Shown: positions 35,954 to 43,511, numbered from the stretch's first letter. The stretch is 64,000 nt of DNA from Acidaminobacter sp. (GCF_030247605.1 NZ_JAOTSB010000011.1:22386-86385); one strand, 5' to 3'. Numbers and translations: made by a program. Notes: generated by a model not told the origin, from the sequence alone.

Positions 35954-36448
35954 TTAGTTCTTAAAGCCTGGAATTTTAAGCCATAAACCAGATGCGTCGT
36001 CATCACCAACGTACGCAAAAGAATCTCCATCAGCCATGAAAGAAATACCGGCGGCGACATAGCCATCATCATCATCTTCAATAATTGGAGCAAATAAAGG
36101 TTTAAGCTCTGGAATTGAGAAATGCATGACAAGATCCATTTCACCGTCGAAGTTGACATCCTCCATGTGCCATCTGAGCGGTGCAACTGTCATATTGTCT
36201 GCACGGCCAAAACGGACTGAATTAGGATCAATTTCATCGACCTCAAAGATGTCATCGTTTCCGCTGAGAAGTGCTACTGGAAGGACACCTCTGCTGTTAA
36301 AGTTAACAGCATTTGGGCAGCTGCCAGGTTTGACATCAACAAACTTCTCACCGGCAGCAAAAGCAACGCCCATAAGTAAAGTCATCAACGTTAGGGACAG
36401 GATCATCAAAATTGTGAGCTTTCTTTCAAAGTGATTGTTGCATAACAT
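35954..36448 (-). CDS. Small secreted acidic protein of unknown function
   Basis: A 164-residue exported protein. The signal peptide spans basic ERK and a hydrophobic core, ending about AFAAG (residue 32). The mature part begins VDVKPGSCPNAVNFNSRGVLPVA. This DVKPGSCPN...GVLPVA pattern is a recurrent secreted beta domain in many bacteria, often followed by a DVNFDGEMDLVMHF segment with calcium-site-like aspartates, as here. An acidic loop (EDDDDG) is notable. ATG 36448 has an AAAGGAGGG ribosome site; a longer reading to 36520 would spoil the signal peptide. Function unknown. Confidence 0.87.
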   Translation of the reverse strand: MLCNNHFERKLTILMILSLTLMTLLMGVAFAAGEKFVDVKPGSCPNAVNFNSRGVLPVALLSGNDDIFEVDEIDPNSVRFGRADNMTVAPLRWHMEDVNFDGEMDLVMHFSIPELKPLFAPIIEDDDDGYVAAGISFMADGDSFAYVGDDDASGLWLKIPGFKN

Positions 36449-36479
36449 AACTTTTCCCTCCTTTGTTCCTAATTGGAGC

Positions 36480-36548
36480 TTAATAAATAGTCTTATAACG
36501 AGCGCAGTATCCTGCAGCAATGGAATGTTTCGAGCTTACCCGCTTCAT
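36480..36548 (-). CDS. Possible 22-codon leader peptide
   Basis: A short frame, MKRVSSKHSIAAGYCARYKT plus two residues, with an excellent ribosome site (AGGAGGTGGGA) ends 31 nt before the start of the secreted acidic protein gene. It lies between that gene's candidate promoter (36717) and its start. The peptide matches nothing known. The Shine-Dalgarno quality is the only support. Confidence 0.3.
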   Translation of the reverse strand: MKRVSSKHSIAAGYCARYKTIY

Positions 36549-36716
36549 TCCCACCTCCTGGTCATAAAGGAATATTGACCGCTCCATACCTAACTTTCAA
36601 TTATTCAAGAGAAGCCGTTTCTCGAAGAATTTTGACAGAATTGTTTTGGATACATAATTCTATCCCGCCAAAGTGTGACGCGCCTAGAAATATTTGGTGT
36701 TTGATTATTCGAGTCA

Positions 36717-36725
36717 TTTATACCC
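36717..36725 (-). promoter_or_regulatory. GGGTATAAA promoter-like element of the secreted acidic protein gene
   Basis: The minus strand reads GGGTATAAATGACTCG. It abuts the 12-bp inverted repeat at 36726-36761 and lies about 270 nt before the gene start. Confidence 0.45.
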
Positions 36726-36761
36726 AAATCGTCAAATATAATATTTATAATTTGACGATTT
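36726..36761. promoter_or_regulatory. Perfect 12-bp inverted repeat, candidate operator
   Basis: AAATCGTCAAAT (36726-36737) and ATTTGACGATTT (36750-36761) are exact inverted arms with a 12-bp AT spacer. It occupies the -35 position immediately upstream of the GGGTATAAA element on the minus strand, so it is placed as an operator. It is not followed by a T-run. A run of nine G residues lies some 25 bp to its right (36788-36796). No gene lies in 36549-36966. Confidence 0.6.
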
Positions 36762-36886
36762 CGAAAACTATTTTATGTTAACTCCAAGGGGGGGGGCGAC
36801 TCTTGCCCATAAAGTGGGATTAAACCACAGAGAAGCACTTTTCAAATTTCATTTCTAGGTTTGACATAGAATCCCGTTGACCTGCA

Positions 36887-36919
36887 CAAAAAAAGAGGCA
36901 GGAATCGCTCCGCCTCTTT
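36887..36919 (-). terminator. Terminator of rfbH
   Basis: On the minus strand, AAAGAGGC (36919-36912) pairs with GCCTCTTT (36899-36892) followed by a U-run (A-run 36888-36894). Confidence 0.8.
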
Positions 36920-36966
36920 GGTTTCCATTAATTGAACCGTTTAGATTAAACTGTTACAGCCCGTTG

Positions 36967-38313
36967 TCATTTATGTGATTCTAATCTAACTGAATCAAGA
37001 ATCACATGGCTCATCACCTCAAGCATCTCCTGATTCAAACCTGGATAGACACCCACCCATAAGCTGTTATTCATGATAAAATCCGTGTTCTCGAGTTCAC
37101 TGACCACTCTGAATCCCTGTCTGCTTTGACGAAGCTGATCAAAGCATGGATGTCTGATAAGATTGCCGCTAAACAACATTCGAGTCTGAACGCCTCGTGC
37201 TTCAATGTTCTTTATGATCACCTCTCTATTCAGCCCAGCTTCCGGTCTCAGGGTCATCATAAAACCAAACCAGGAAGGTGATGAGCCTTCAAAAGCCTCC
37301 GGGAGAATAACCCGATCGCTGATTATGCTCAGCGCGTCCTTCAAATACTGCCAATTTTCGCGGCGGCGTCTGACAAAATCGGGCAGCTTTTTGATTTGAG
37401 CACAGCCAATTGCGCCTTGCATATCCGTTGCTTTGAGATTGTATCCGAAATGGGTGTAAACATATTTATGATCATACCCTTTCGGCAATTCTCCATATTG
37501 CTTATCAAAACGATGTCCGCAGAGATTATCCATTCCAGGCTTGCACTGGCAGTCTCTGCCCCAGTCTCTCATGGACATCAGGATTTTTGCCAGAAGGTCA
37601 TTATTGGTATAAACCGCCCCGCCTTCTCCCATGGTCATATGATGAGGCGGATAGAAGCTTGAAGTGGCCAAATCCCCAAAAGTGCCTGTTAATTTGTCCT
37701 CATTTCCAACTTTAATGGTAGTGCCTAGCGCATCACAGTTATCCTCTATCAACCACAGCTGGTGTGCGTCACAAAATGCTCTGACAGCTTCAACATTAAA
37801 TGGATTACCAAGTGTGTGGGCAATCATGACGGCCTTTGTACGATTGCTTAATGCTAGATTTAACTGCTCAACATCTATATTGTATTGTGGAATCGTAACA
37901 TCCACGAAAACCGGTACAGCGCCATATTGAATTATTGGTGCTATTGTTGTAGGAAAAGCCGCGGCGACCGTTATAATTTCATCTCCGTGTTTTATGGCTT
38001 TTTCTCCAAGCAAAGGTGACGTCAGCGACATGAAGGCCAATAAATTAGCAGACGATCCTGAATTAACCAAAAAGCAATGGCGAACGCCCAAATAATTCGC
38101 GAACATCTGCTCGAAACTATCAGTATATCTTCCGCCGGTCAACCAGAAATCTAAAGCGCTATTGACGAGCATCATCAACTCCTCTTCGTCATAGACTCTT
38201 CCTGCGTAGACGATCCGATCACCAGTTTGATATGCTTTTTGATGATGATTCTCATAATATGTCTTAACAAGCTGCAGAATCTCATCTCTGTCTCTTGCTT
38301 CTTCTCTCGTCAT
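36967..38313 (-). CDS. rfbH: CDP-4-keto-6-deoxyglucose 3-dehydrase
   Basis: A 448-residue PMP- and iron-sulfur-dependent enzyme (E1/DdhC) that removes the 3-OH of CDP-4-keto-6-deoxyglucose. The fold is an aspartate aminotransferase type, but the PLP lysine is replaced: SSFYPPHHMTMGEGG places His224-His225 where aminotransferases have Lys, the hallmark of RfbH. Cofactor Asp191 is in LIEDNCDALG. Cys255, Cys257 and Cys265 (RDCQCKPGMDNLC) fit the 2Fe-2S region. ATG 38313 has a GGAGAGG ribosome site. With rfbF and rfbG it gives a CDP-3,6-dideoxyhexose route. The dedicated E3 reductase is absent from the window. Confidence 0.95.
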   Translation of the reverse strand: MTREEARDRDEILQLVKTYYENHHQKAYQTGDRIVYAGRVYDEEELMMLVNSALDFWLTGGRYTDSFEQMFANYLGVRHCFLVNSGSSANLLAFMSLTSPLLGEKAIKHGDEIITVAAAFPTTIAPIIQYGAVPVFVDVTIPQYNIDVEQLNLALSNRTKAVMIAHTLGNPFNVEAVRAFCDAHQLWLIEDNCDALGTTIKVGNEDKLTGTFGDLATSSFYPPHHMTMGEGGAVYTNNDLLAKILMSMRDWGRDCQCKPGMDNLCGHRFDKQYGELPKGYDHKYVYTHFGYNLKATDMQGAIGCAQIKKLPDFVRRRRENWQYLKDALSIISDRVILPEAFEGSSPSWFGFMMTLRPEAGLNREVIIKNIEARGVQTRMLFSGNLIRHPCFDQLRQSRQGFRVVSELENTDFIMNNSLWVGVYPGLNQEMLEVMSHVILDSVRLESHK

Positions 38314-38396
38314 GACGCATCCTCTCCATCCTATTAGCTGCAAACGCTGTCTCAGAACTTACAAAGTTAGATGCATGTAAATCATCTTCAAATTAA

Positions 38397-38410
38397 ATAT
38401 AAATATACCC
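38397..38410 (-). promoter_or_regulatory. GGGTAT promoter-like element of rfbH
   Basis: The minus strand reads TTTCTGGGTATATTTATATT, about 90 nt before the rfbH start, in the divergent region shared with manC. Confidence 0.35.
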
Positions 38411-38504
38411 AGAAATTATGCAGTTTCTCTTTGCACTGAATTTATCTGCTTTTTAAACAGATTCTGTCGCCGAAAAACAAACTTTGGACAGATTGGAGGT
38501 CATT

Positions 38505-39884
38505 ATGAAGATCATCATATTAGCAGGCGGATGCGGCGCGAGGCTATGGCCACTCAGCCGCACACATTATCCAAAACAATTCATTAAATTTCATGGAAAA
38601 TCCAAATCTTTGTTTCAGGATACCTTTGAAAGGAGTCTGATGTTGGCATCTCCAGACGACATCTATGTCGTGACGAATGAAAGTTATAAATTTTTGGTGA
38701 TGGGTGCAGTTGAAGAATTAGGCGTAAAATTTTCAGAGGAACAGATTCTGGTTGAGCCTGTTCCAAAAAATACTTTGCCTGCCATATATGCTGGCGTACA
38801 GGAAATCATAAAAATAGAACATGAGATTGTCGTTGTTTTTCCATCTGACCATATCATCTCGGATGGAAATTCCTTCGCAGCTTTGATCAAAGCATCCATC
38901 CCACTTGCGCGAGACTCCATAATAACTTTTGGCATCACACCTGACCATCCTCATACTGGCTATGGTTATATTGCGCCAGGAGAACAGAGAGAAAACGGTT
39001 TTCTGGTTAAAACCTTCAAGGAAAAACCCGACCTCGAAACAGCCAAAGCCTATATAGATGACGGATATTATTGGAATGCAGGGATCTTCATGTTTCATAC
39101 CAAACTTTTTATCGAAGAGGTCAAGCGTTACGTGCCTGAAATCCATTTGGCGTTTGCAGAAGGCGGCAGCCTCAAAGACTGCTTCTCCAGGATTCAGAAT
39201 CCAATATCTATGGACTATGGGATTATGGAGAAAAGCTCAAGAATCTCGGTTGTGCCCGCGGCAATCGGCTGGAACGATTTGGGTAGCTTTGATGCATTCT
39301 ATGATGTTTTTGAGAAGGATTCTTCAGGCAATATTTCCAATCAAAAAACTATATCCGTCAATGCCACGGATAATCTGATTTATTCTGAACCTGGAAAGCT
39401 CGTCGCAGCGGTCGGTGTGGATGATCTGATCATTATTGACAACAGAGACGCATTGCTGATTTGCAAAAAAGACCAATCTCAAAATGTGAAAGACGTTGTT
39501 GAAATCCTGAAACTGCAGGACGACCCAAGAACCGAATATCATATTGAGGACTATCGCCCGTGGGGTCATTACAAAATCCTTGAAGAAGAAAAAGATTCCT
39601 TCAAAATAAAGAGAATTACGGTTCATCAAGGTAAAAAACTGAGCTATCAGCTTCATCACCACAGAAGCGAGCATTGGGTCGTCGTCCGCGGCATGGCTCG
39701 CGTAACAATCGATGACGAGGTGAAATTCGTATGCGCCGGCGAAAGTATTTTCATGAAACCGGGACAGCGGCACCGTCTGGAGAATCCAGGCAAGATTCCT
39801 CTTGAAATCATTGAGGTTCAAATGGGCGAATATTTGGAAGAGGATGATATTGTAAGATTTGATGATGAATATGGCAGAAAATAA
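38505..39884 (+). CDS. manC: Mannose-1-phosphate guanylyltransferase/mannose-6-phosphate isomerase
   Basis: A 459-residue bifunctional type II enzyme supplying GDP-mannose. The guanylyltransferase domain opens IIILAGGCGARLWPLSR (residues 3-19) followed by YPKQF. FKEKPD and the NAGIFMF segment fit the sugar-phosphate site. The C-terminal cupin (about 340-455) has YQLHHHRSEHWVVVRG, the isomerase metal site. ATG 38505 is preferred, although its GGAGGT site is only 4 nt away; a TTG at 38484 is possible. GDP-mannose is thus a second donor beside the CDP-dideoxyhexose. Confidence 0.94.
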   Translation: MKIIILAGGCGARLWPLSRTHYPKQFIKFHGKSKSLFQDTFERSLMLASPDDIYVVTNESYKFLVMGAVEELGVKFSEEQILVEPVPKNTLPAIYAGVQEIIKIEHEIVVVFPSDHIISDGNSFAALIKASIPLARDSIITFGITPDHPHTGYGYIAPGEQRENGFLVKTFKEKPDLETAKAYIDDGYYWNAGIFMFHTKLFIEEVKRYVPEIHLAFAEGGSLKDCFSRIQNPISMDYGIMEKSSRISVVPAAIGWNDLGSFDAFYDVFEKDSSGNISNQKTISVNATDNLIYSEPGKLVAAVGVDDLIIIDNRDALLICKKDQSQNVKDVVEILKLQDDPRTEYHIEDYRPWGHYKILEEEKDSFKIKRITVHQGKKLSYQLHHHRSEHWVVVRGMARVTIDDEVKFVCAGESIFMKPGQRHRLENPGKIPLEIIEVQMGEYLEEDDIVRFDDEYGRK

Positions 39885-39895
39885 TTTTACTAAAA

Positions 39896-39940
39896 ATTGG
39901 CGTAGCGGAAGTCGGAACATCGACCTCCACTGCGCCAATT
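39896..39940 (+). terminator. Terminator of manC, copy of a shared hairpin
   Basis: ATTGGCG (39896-39902) pairs with CGCCAAT (39933-39939), with an inner GGAAGTCG/CGACCTCC stem. The 5' half AATTGGCGTAGC is identical to the hairpin at 10192-10147 (minus strand), 30 kb away. Confidence 0.7.
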
Positions 39941-39951
39941 TCTATTCTTTT

Positions 39952-40188
39952 CTATTCTCGGCAAGTTAGCCCCAATTCTTCTTTTAAATTATAAAGCAGC
40001 CTGCCAAAAGTCCAAATATAAGTGACAATGGCCACACCCCATACCACATGGATGTGGCGTTTGAAGAATTTTTTGTAGTTTAGACCGAATAAAACACCTA
40101 CAGCGATCAGACAGGTTTTGAGGATGGCGAAATCGACAACGTTATACCGGTTGACTGCGCTCATAGCTTTATCGATGAAATCTTTCAT
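39952..40188 (-). CDS. Small two-helix membrane protein
   Basis: A 78-residue protein with an amphipathic start (FIDKAMSAVNRYNVVDFA), two membrane helices at about 20-38 and 47-64, and a short charged tail. Small clostridial proteins of this shape exist, with no known function. The ATG has a GGGAGGT ribosome site. It is separate from manC by a terminator. Confidence 0.75.
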   Translation of the reverse strand: MKDFIDKAMSAVNRYNVVDFAILKTCLIAVGVLFGLNYKKFFKRHIHVVWGVAIVTYIWTFGRLLYNLKEELGLTCRE

Positions 40189-40274
40189 GGTTCATTTACC
40201 TCCCTTTTGGAACTGAGCTTTCTATCTTATTCATACCAATATTAAGATGCGTTCAATCGGGAATTTCAGAACAG

Positions 40275-40343
40275 AAACTCGGTGTCAGACACCCGGTTTC
40301 TCTTCAGTTTAGAACAGAAACTCGGTGTCAGACACCAAGTTCC
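40275..40343. repeat. Two copies of the palindromic GGTGTCAGACACC repeat
   Basis: Cores at 40281-40293 and 40324-40336, 43 bp apart, each preceded by GAAACTC. The first is framed by GAAAC and GTTTC to make a longer palindrome. They lie just after the stop of the GNAT gene (minus strand). Same family as those at 49893 and inside the SNF2 gene. Confidence 0.85.
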
Positions 40344-40345
40344 AC

Positions 40346-41146
40346 CTAGAAAGCCCCCGCATCGACTAAGTACCACCTGTAATGGGTTATGGTTTCAAAG
40401 CCCAATCTCCTATAGACCGGCTCACCGGCAATGGAAGCTTGGAGTACCACGACCTCAGCCCCCAACTCGAATCCGGCATTGGTTGCAACTGCTGTCATCA
40501 GCGCCCCCAGTCCCTTCCCCCGTTCATCTGCAACCGTTCCTACGTAGTAGATGCCCGCGGCTTCCCCGCTGAAAACCATTGTCGCCGCTGCTATTGGCTG
40601 ATGGTCCCTATACGCCACCCACGCCCCCACCGACTCCCCCACGAGAATCCGCTCATGGCTGAACATTTCCCTGGTGACATCTGCTGACTTGTTGAAAGCA
40701 TCCATGACTACAACCTCATAATCTTCAATCTCTTTTTCGTCTAAGACTTTTCTGATCGTGACACCTTCTGGAATCTTTTGCTGTTCGATTGGTTTATAGG
40801 TCAGCATGCCCGTTGAACCTGGAATTCTTAGGGGTGTGAAACCTTTTTCTTTCAAGAAGACTTCAAGCGACAGATCTGCATGTTCTCTGACCCAAATGAC
40901 GAAGCCTCTGTTGTCCTTCGAAAAAAATTGCTTCGCCTCGCTCAACAGAGTTTCTGGATCTGTTTGTTCCAGGCAGAGTGCGCCATTGAGGTGACCGTCC
41001 ATGCTGTCGATGCCGAGATTGAACAAGATGTAAGTCTCTGCTTTTTTTGCCACCCCATGAAGTGAATGTTTATTCCTGTAAAGAATGGCGTCGGCCAGGT
41101 TTTGATCAGCCAGCTTTAGTTTGTGATTCAGGTCTTTGTTTGTCAC
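40346..41146 (-). CDS. GNAT family N-acetyltransferase
   Basis: A 266-residue acetyltransferase. The C-terminal half holds the GNAT acetyl-CoA site: IYYVGTVADERGKGLGALMTA, in which RGKGLG is the Q/RxxGxG/A motif, and then VVLQASIAGEPVYRRLGFE. The N-terminal half is a helical, poorly conserved extension. I choose GTG 41146 because GGAGGG ends 6 nt before it; an in-frame ATG at 41152 would directly abut that site. A longer frame would read through the palindromic repeat at 41163. Substrate unknown. Confidence 0.85.
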   Translation of the reverse strand: MTNKDLNHKLKLADQNLADAILYRNKHSLHGVAKKAETYILFNLGIDSMDGHLNGALCLEQTDPETLLSEAKQFFSKDNRGFVIWVREHADLSLEVFLKEKGFTPLRIPGSTGMLTYKPIEQQKIPEGVTIRKVLDEKEIEDYEVVVMDAFNKSADVTREMFSHERILVGESVGAWVAYRDHQPIAAATMVFSGEAAGIYYVGTVADERGKGLGALMTAVATNAGFELGAEVVVLQASIAGEPVYRRLGFETITHYRWYLVDAGAF

Positions 41147-41162
41147 GTTCATCCCTCCAACA

Positions 41163-41191
41163 TGGAAGAAGGTGCCAGACACCTTCTTCTC
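41163..41191. repeat. Palindromic repeat, GGTGCCAGACACC variant
   Basis: GAAGAAGGTG (41165-41174) and CACCTTCTTC (41180-41189) form a 10-bp dyad with core GGTGCCAGACACC at 41171-41183, immediately upstream of the GNAT ribosome site. Confidence 0.75.
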
Positions 41192-41267
41192 AAATTCTAA
41201 ATCGTTTAGGTCACAATAGTCAGAGCATTTCTTTATCCAATTTTAATGTCACTGGAGCCTTATACCG

Positions 41268-41273
41268 GGTATA
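41268..41273 (+). promoter_or_regulatory. GGGTAT promoter-like element before the repeat adhesin leader
   Basis: ATACCGGGTATACATATAAT. If it acts as a -10, transcription would start near 41280, just before the P1 strand of the leader RNA at 41283. A TATAAT at 41276-41281 would start transcription inside P1, so it fits less well. Confidence 0.35.
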
Positions 41274-41282
41274 CATATAATG

Positions 41283-41376
41283 CATACTTGGTGTTAATTC
41301 AACCAGGAACTATCACGCAATATAATGTCTCCTGGTGGAGCGGCGACACTACCGACCAAGTATGGTCGGTTTTTTT
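41283..41376 (+). promoter_or_regulatory. Riboswitch-like leader with P1 helix and intrinsic terminator
   Basis: CATACTTGGT (41283-41292) is exactly complementary to ACCAAGTATG (41355-41364). The latter overlaps the terminator stem ACCGACCA (41351-41358)/TGGTCGGT (41363-41370), which is followed by a T-run (41371-41376). The two structures exclude each other. Between the P1 strands a nested 7-bp stem ACCAGGA (41302-41308)/TCCTGGT (41330-41336) holds a 21-nt loop. The start codon of the downstream gene follows 18 nt after the T-run. This is an attenuator architecture in which a stabilised P1 would allow read-through. It matches no riboswitch class I can recall; identity of any ligand is unknown. 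Confidence 0.65.
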
Positions 41377-41393
41377 ATGAAAGGGTGAAAAAA

Positions 41394-42791
41394 ATGACCA
41401 TTAAGATGAAGTCACCATGGACACTTCTTTCGACTTTAATGTTAGTCTTTAGCTTGCTGCTAGCCGCAGCACCTGCAAGTGTGGCTGAAACTGTCAATCC
41501 GCAGTCCTCAGAGGTTTCTTTGGAAGTGCTGTTGAACAAAATCACCGCTCTTGAAAATGAGGTAAAGACCCTTAGGGAAAACATTACTATCCTGGAGTCA
41601 AGACTTGATGCTGTTGATGATCCAGCAGTCCCAACTTCTCTGGTCAGCAAGTATGACACTTTGCTTAAAGGTGTTACCAGGGAACTCGTGGACGGACGTG
41701 ATACCTTGCGTTTTTCCGGCATGAACGTACAAATCGTCAACGGACTGGGTGATACCTCAACACTGGATCAGCTGGGTCTTGGGAACTTGATTATTGGCTA
41801 CAACAAGAGCAGGATGACGGTCATGCCGCCGCTTAAGCCTGAACTTGACCTGAGAGCAGGGTCTCACAATCTGATCCTGGGAGACTACAACAACTACGAG
41901 GAAGATGCCTTTGGCGGAATTATTGCAGGTTCGTACAACCAGATTGGCGCGCCTTATGCCTCCGTTCTGGGCGGAGAATCCAATAAAGCCGTCGAAGCTT
42001 TTGCTTCCATTCTGGGCGGCAATGGCAATACCGCGTCCGGAAAAGCCGCAGCTATTTCAGGCGGTGCTTCCAACACAGCTAAGGGAAGCTTTTCCTCAGT
42101 TTCCGGTGGATTTGGCAACCTTTCAAGCGGGCAATATGCACTTGTCGCCGGCGGTAATAAAAACAGCGCCAGCGGCCTCTTCACATCAATCCTCGGCGGC
42201 TATAGCAATACCGCAAGCGGCGCCCGCGCTTCAGTCTCAGGCGGCCAAAACAACCTGGCATCCGGTGCCAACGCTTCAGTCACCGGCGGAACCAATAACC
42301 TGGCAAGCGGCGCCAATGCTGCTGTCACAGGTGGGGATAAAAATACAGCCAGTGGCGTCAGCGCTTCTGTTACAGGTGGTTTAAGCAATAGTGCCAGCGA
42401 AGTAAACGCTGCCGTAACCGGCGGACTTAAAAATACTGCTTCTGGTATTGAAGCCTCCGTTTCAGGCGGTGTAAACAATACGGCCAGCGGTGCTGGCGCT
42501 TCTGTATCCGGAGGTCAGAATAATACAGCCAGCGGTGCCCATGCTTCCGTTTCAGGCGGAGACACGAATGCGGCCAGCCACCGCGATGCTTCCGTCCTCG
42601 GCGGATATAAAAATACTGCCAGTGGCTTAGCTTCAACCATCTCCGGCGGCGGTACCAACAAATCAGCCGGCACAGGAACCTCTGTCCTTGGCGGCGGCAA
42701 TAATACCGCCAGTGGCATAGGCGCAACTGTCTTGGGCGGTGAACTTCAAAATGCACTTGGATGGTATTCTATTGAACCTATGACAGAATAG
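41394..42791 (+). CDS. Secreted coiled-coil protein with 17 YadA-head-like 15-residue repeats
   Basis: A 465-residue exported protein. The signal peptide ends near SVAET (residue 33). A heptad-rich coiled coil follows (about 43-75; LLNKITALENEVKTL). A short globular part leads to 17 consecutive 15-residue repeats of the form GGxxNTASGxxASVS (41970-42734), as in the beta-roll heads of trimeric adhesins (Hep_Hag/YadA type). It ends soon after the last repeat with no membrane anchor, SLH or sortase motif. The ATG at 41394 has an AAAGGGTG ribosome site. Expression is probably governed by the attenuator upstream. Trimerisation and adhesion are inferred from the family. Confidence 0.88.
   Translation: MTIKMKSPWTLLSTLMLVFSLLLAAAPASVAETVNPQSSEVSLEVLLNKITALENEVKTLRENITILESRLDAVDDPAVPTSLVSKYDTLLKGVTRELVDGRDTLRFSGMNVQIVNGLGDTSTLDQLGLGNLIIGYNKSRMTVMPPLKPELDLRAGSHNLILGDYNNYEEDAFGGIIAGSYNQIGAPYASVLGGESNKAVEAFASILGGNGNTASGKAAAISGGASNTAKGSFSSVSGGFGNLSSGQYALVAGGNKNSASGLFTSILGGYSNTASGARASVSGGQNNLASGANASVTGGTNNLASGANAAVTGGDKNTASGVSASVTGGLSNSASEVNAAVTGGLKNTASGIEASVSGGVNNTASGAGASVSGGQNNTASGAHASVSGGDTNAASHRDASVLGGYKNTASGLASTISGGGTNKSAGTGTSVLGGGNNTASGIGATVLGGELQNALGWYSIEPMTE
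41970..42734 (+). repeat. 17 tandem 45-bp coding repeats
   Basis: Each 45-bp unit encodes a 15-residue GGxxN-type repeat. Units 7-13 are the most alike (for example GGQNNLASGANASVT, GGTNNLASGANAAVT), suggesting recent copying in the centre of the array, while outer units are more diverged. Copy-number change would stay in frame. Confidence 0.9.
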
Positions 42792-42812
42792 CGGAGATGG
42801 AATGCGCGGGTT

Positions 42813-42855
42813 GGAAGGCGGGGTCGATAGGTGCTAGCCGCAGATGCCGCCTTCC
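42813..42855 (+). terminator. Hairpin after the repeat-protein gene
   Basis: GGAAGGCGG (42813-42821) pairs with CCGCCTTCC (42847-42855). The loop contains GGGTCGATAGG and AGCCGC, resembling the loop-side blocks of the repeat near 48485. T-rich sequence follows. Confidence 0.6.
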
Positions 42856-42859
42856 ACTT

Positions 42860-43078
42860 TTAAAGTTTTTTATTGAAATATTCTTCAGTGACTTGCAATT
42901 GATTTTTCAAAATCTCCCTCCATAAGTGAAAAGGGATTTCTTTTGAGCTTCTGGAAACTTTCGTTCGTTTAATGGTTCCATCAGGAAGAATCTTTCGATA
43001 ATAGTCATGATCCGTAGATTTGAACAATTCCCAACTATCTCTTTCACAAAATTGCTTTAATTCTTTCCATCTAGGCAT
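42860..43078 (-). CDS. HicA-like toxin of a type II toxin-antitoxin pair
   Basis: A 72-residue basic protein: RWKELKQFCERDSWELFKST, then DHDYYRKILPDGTIKRTKVS and a C-terminal LWREILKNQLQVTEEYFN. This resembles HicA-type small RNA-cleaving toxins (a double-stranded-RNA-binding-like fold), although the usual HxGSH motif is replaced by TDHDYYRK. The ATG at 43078 overlaps the antitoxin stop by 8 bp (ATGCCTAG), a typical coupled arrangement. Toxin activity is inferred from size, charge, overlap and family resemblance. Confidence 0.7.
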   Translation of the reverse strand: MPRWKELKQFCERDSWELFKSTDHDYYRKILPDGTIKRTKVSRSSKEIPFHLWREILKNQLQVTEEYFNKKL

Positions 43079-43511
43079 TATTCTTAACCACTTGGTAGAG
43101 CTCAACTTCTTCCCGAAGTCGATCAACAGTGTTTGTCATTGAATTTATTTTGTATACGTATGGGAAATGTGATTTCCTATTTGGAGATTTGAAATAAAGA
43201 TCAAAGTTTTGCATGTACTCCGCTGCGTATTCTATTAAATCTTCTATAAGTGTCTCTTTAAGTTGATCGATAGTTTCTTCGTTTGCGGCTAATTCCAGTT
43301 CATTTAAAACACCTGTAAAAGAGCCGTCTTCCTCTTGCACAATATTTATTCTGATCTTTAGAGACTCAAGCAGCGCATCCATTTGATCCATTGATAATAC
43401 TGCCAGCAGATCACGATTTCTTTTCACGAAAGCAGGTTTATTTCTGATCACATCATCAACGAATTCACTCCAATGCTTTCTTACGTCCGTGGCATTCAGT
43501 ACTCGAAACAT
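43071..43511 (-). CDS. Antitoxin with Phd/YefM-like N-terminus
   Basis: A 146-residue acidic protein. The N-terminal part, FRVLNATDVRKHWSEFVDDV then KPAFVKRNRDLLAVLS, follows the Phd/YefM pattern (a small DNA-binding domain that also represses its own operon). The remaining ~90 residues (EDGSFTGVLNELELAANEET and a later helical tail) are HicB-like in tone, but I cannot assign them. It precedes and overlaps the HicA-like toxin. The IS605 element lies about 50 bp upstream of its start and may have displaced or supplied its promoter. Confidence 0.75.
   Translation of the reverse strand: MFRVLNATDVRKHWSEFVDDVIRNKPAFVKRNRDLLAVLSMDQMDALLESLKIRINIVQEEDGSFTGVLNELELAANEETIDQLKETLIEDLIEYAAEYMQNFDLYFKSPNRKSHFPYVYKINSMTNTVDRLREEVELYQVVKNNA

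Noticed and set aside
36788..36796. Run of nine G as a phase-variable switch
   Set aside because: It is intergenic, not in a promoter spacer or gene that I can identify, so no effect can be argued.
41283..41376. Assignment of the adhesin leader to c-di-GMP-I
   Set aside because: It lacks GGCAAACC, the GAAA tetraloop stem and GGGACGCAAA, all of which are present in the true copy at 17793-17878.
41970..42734. CRISPR-like array
   Set aside because: The repeats are contiguous, have no unique spacers, and encode a regular protein repeat.
42200..42756. Long proline/leucine-rich reverse frames under the repeat adhesin
   Set aside because: They arise from the period-45 repeats read backwards and are low complexity with no start signals.
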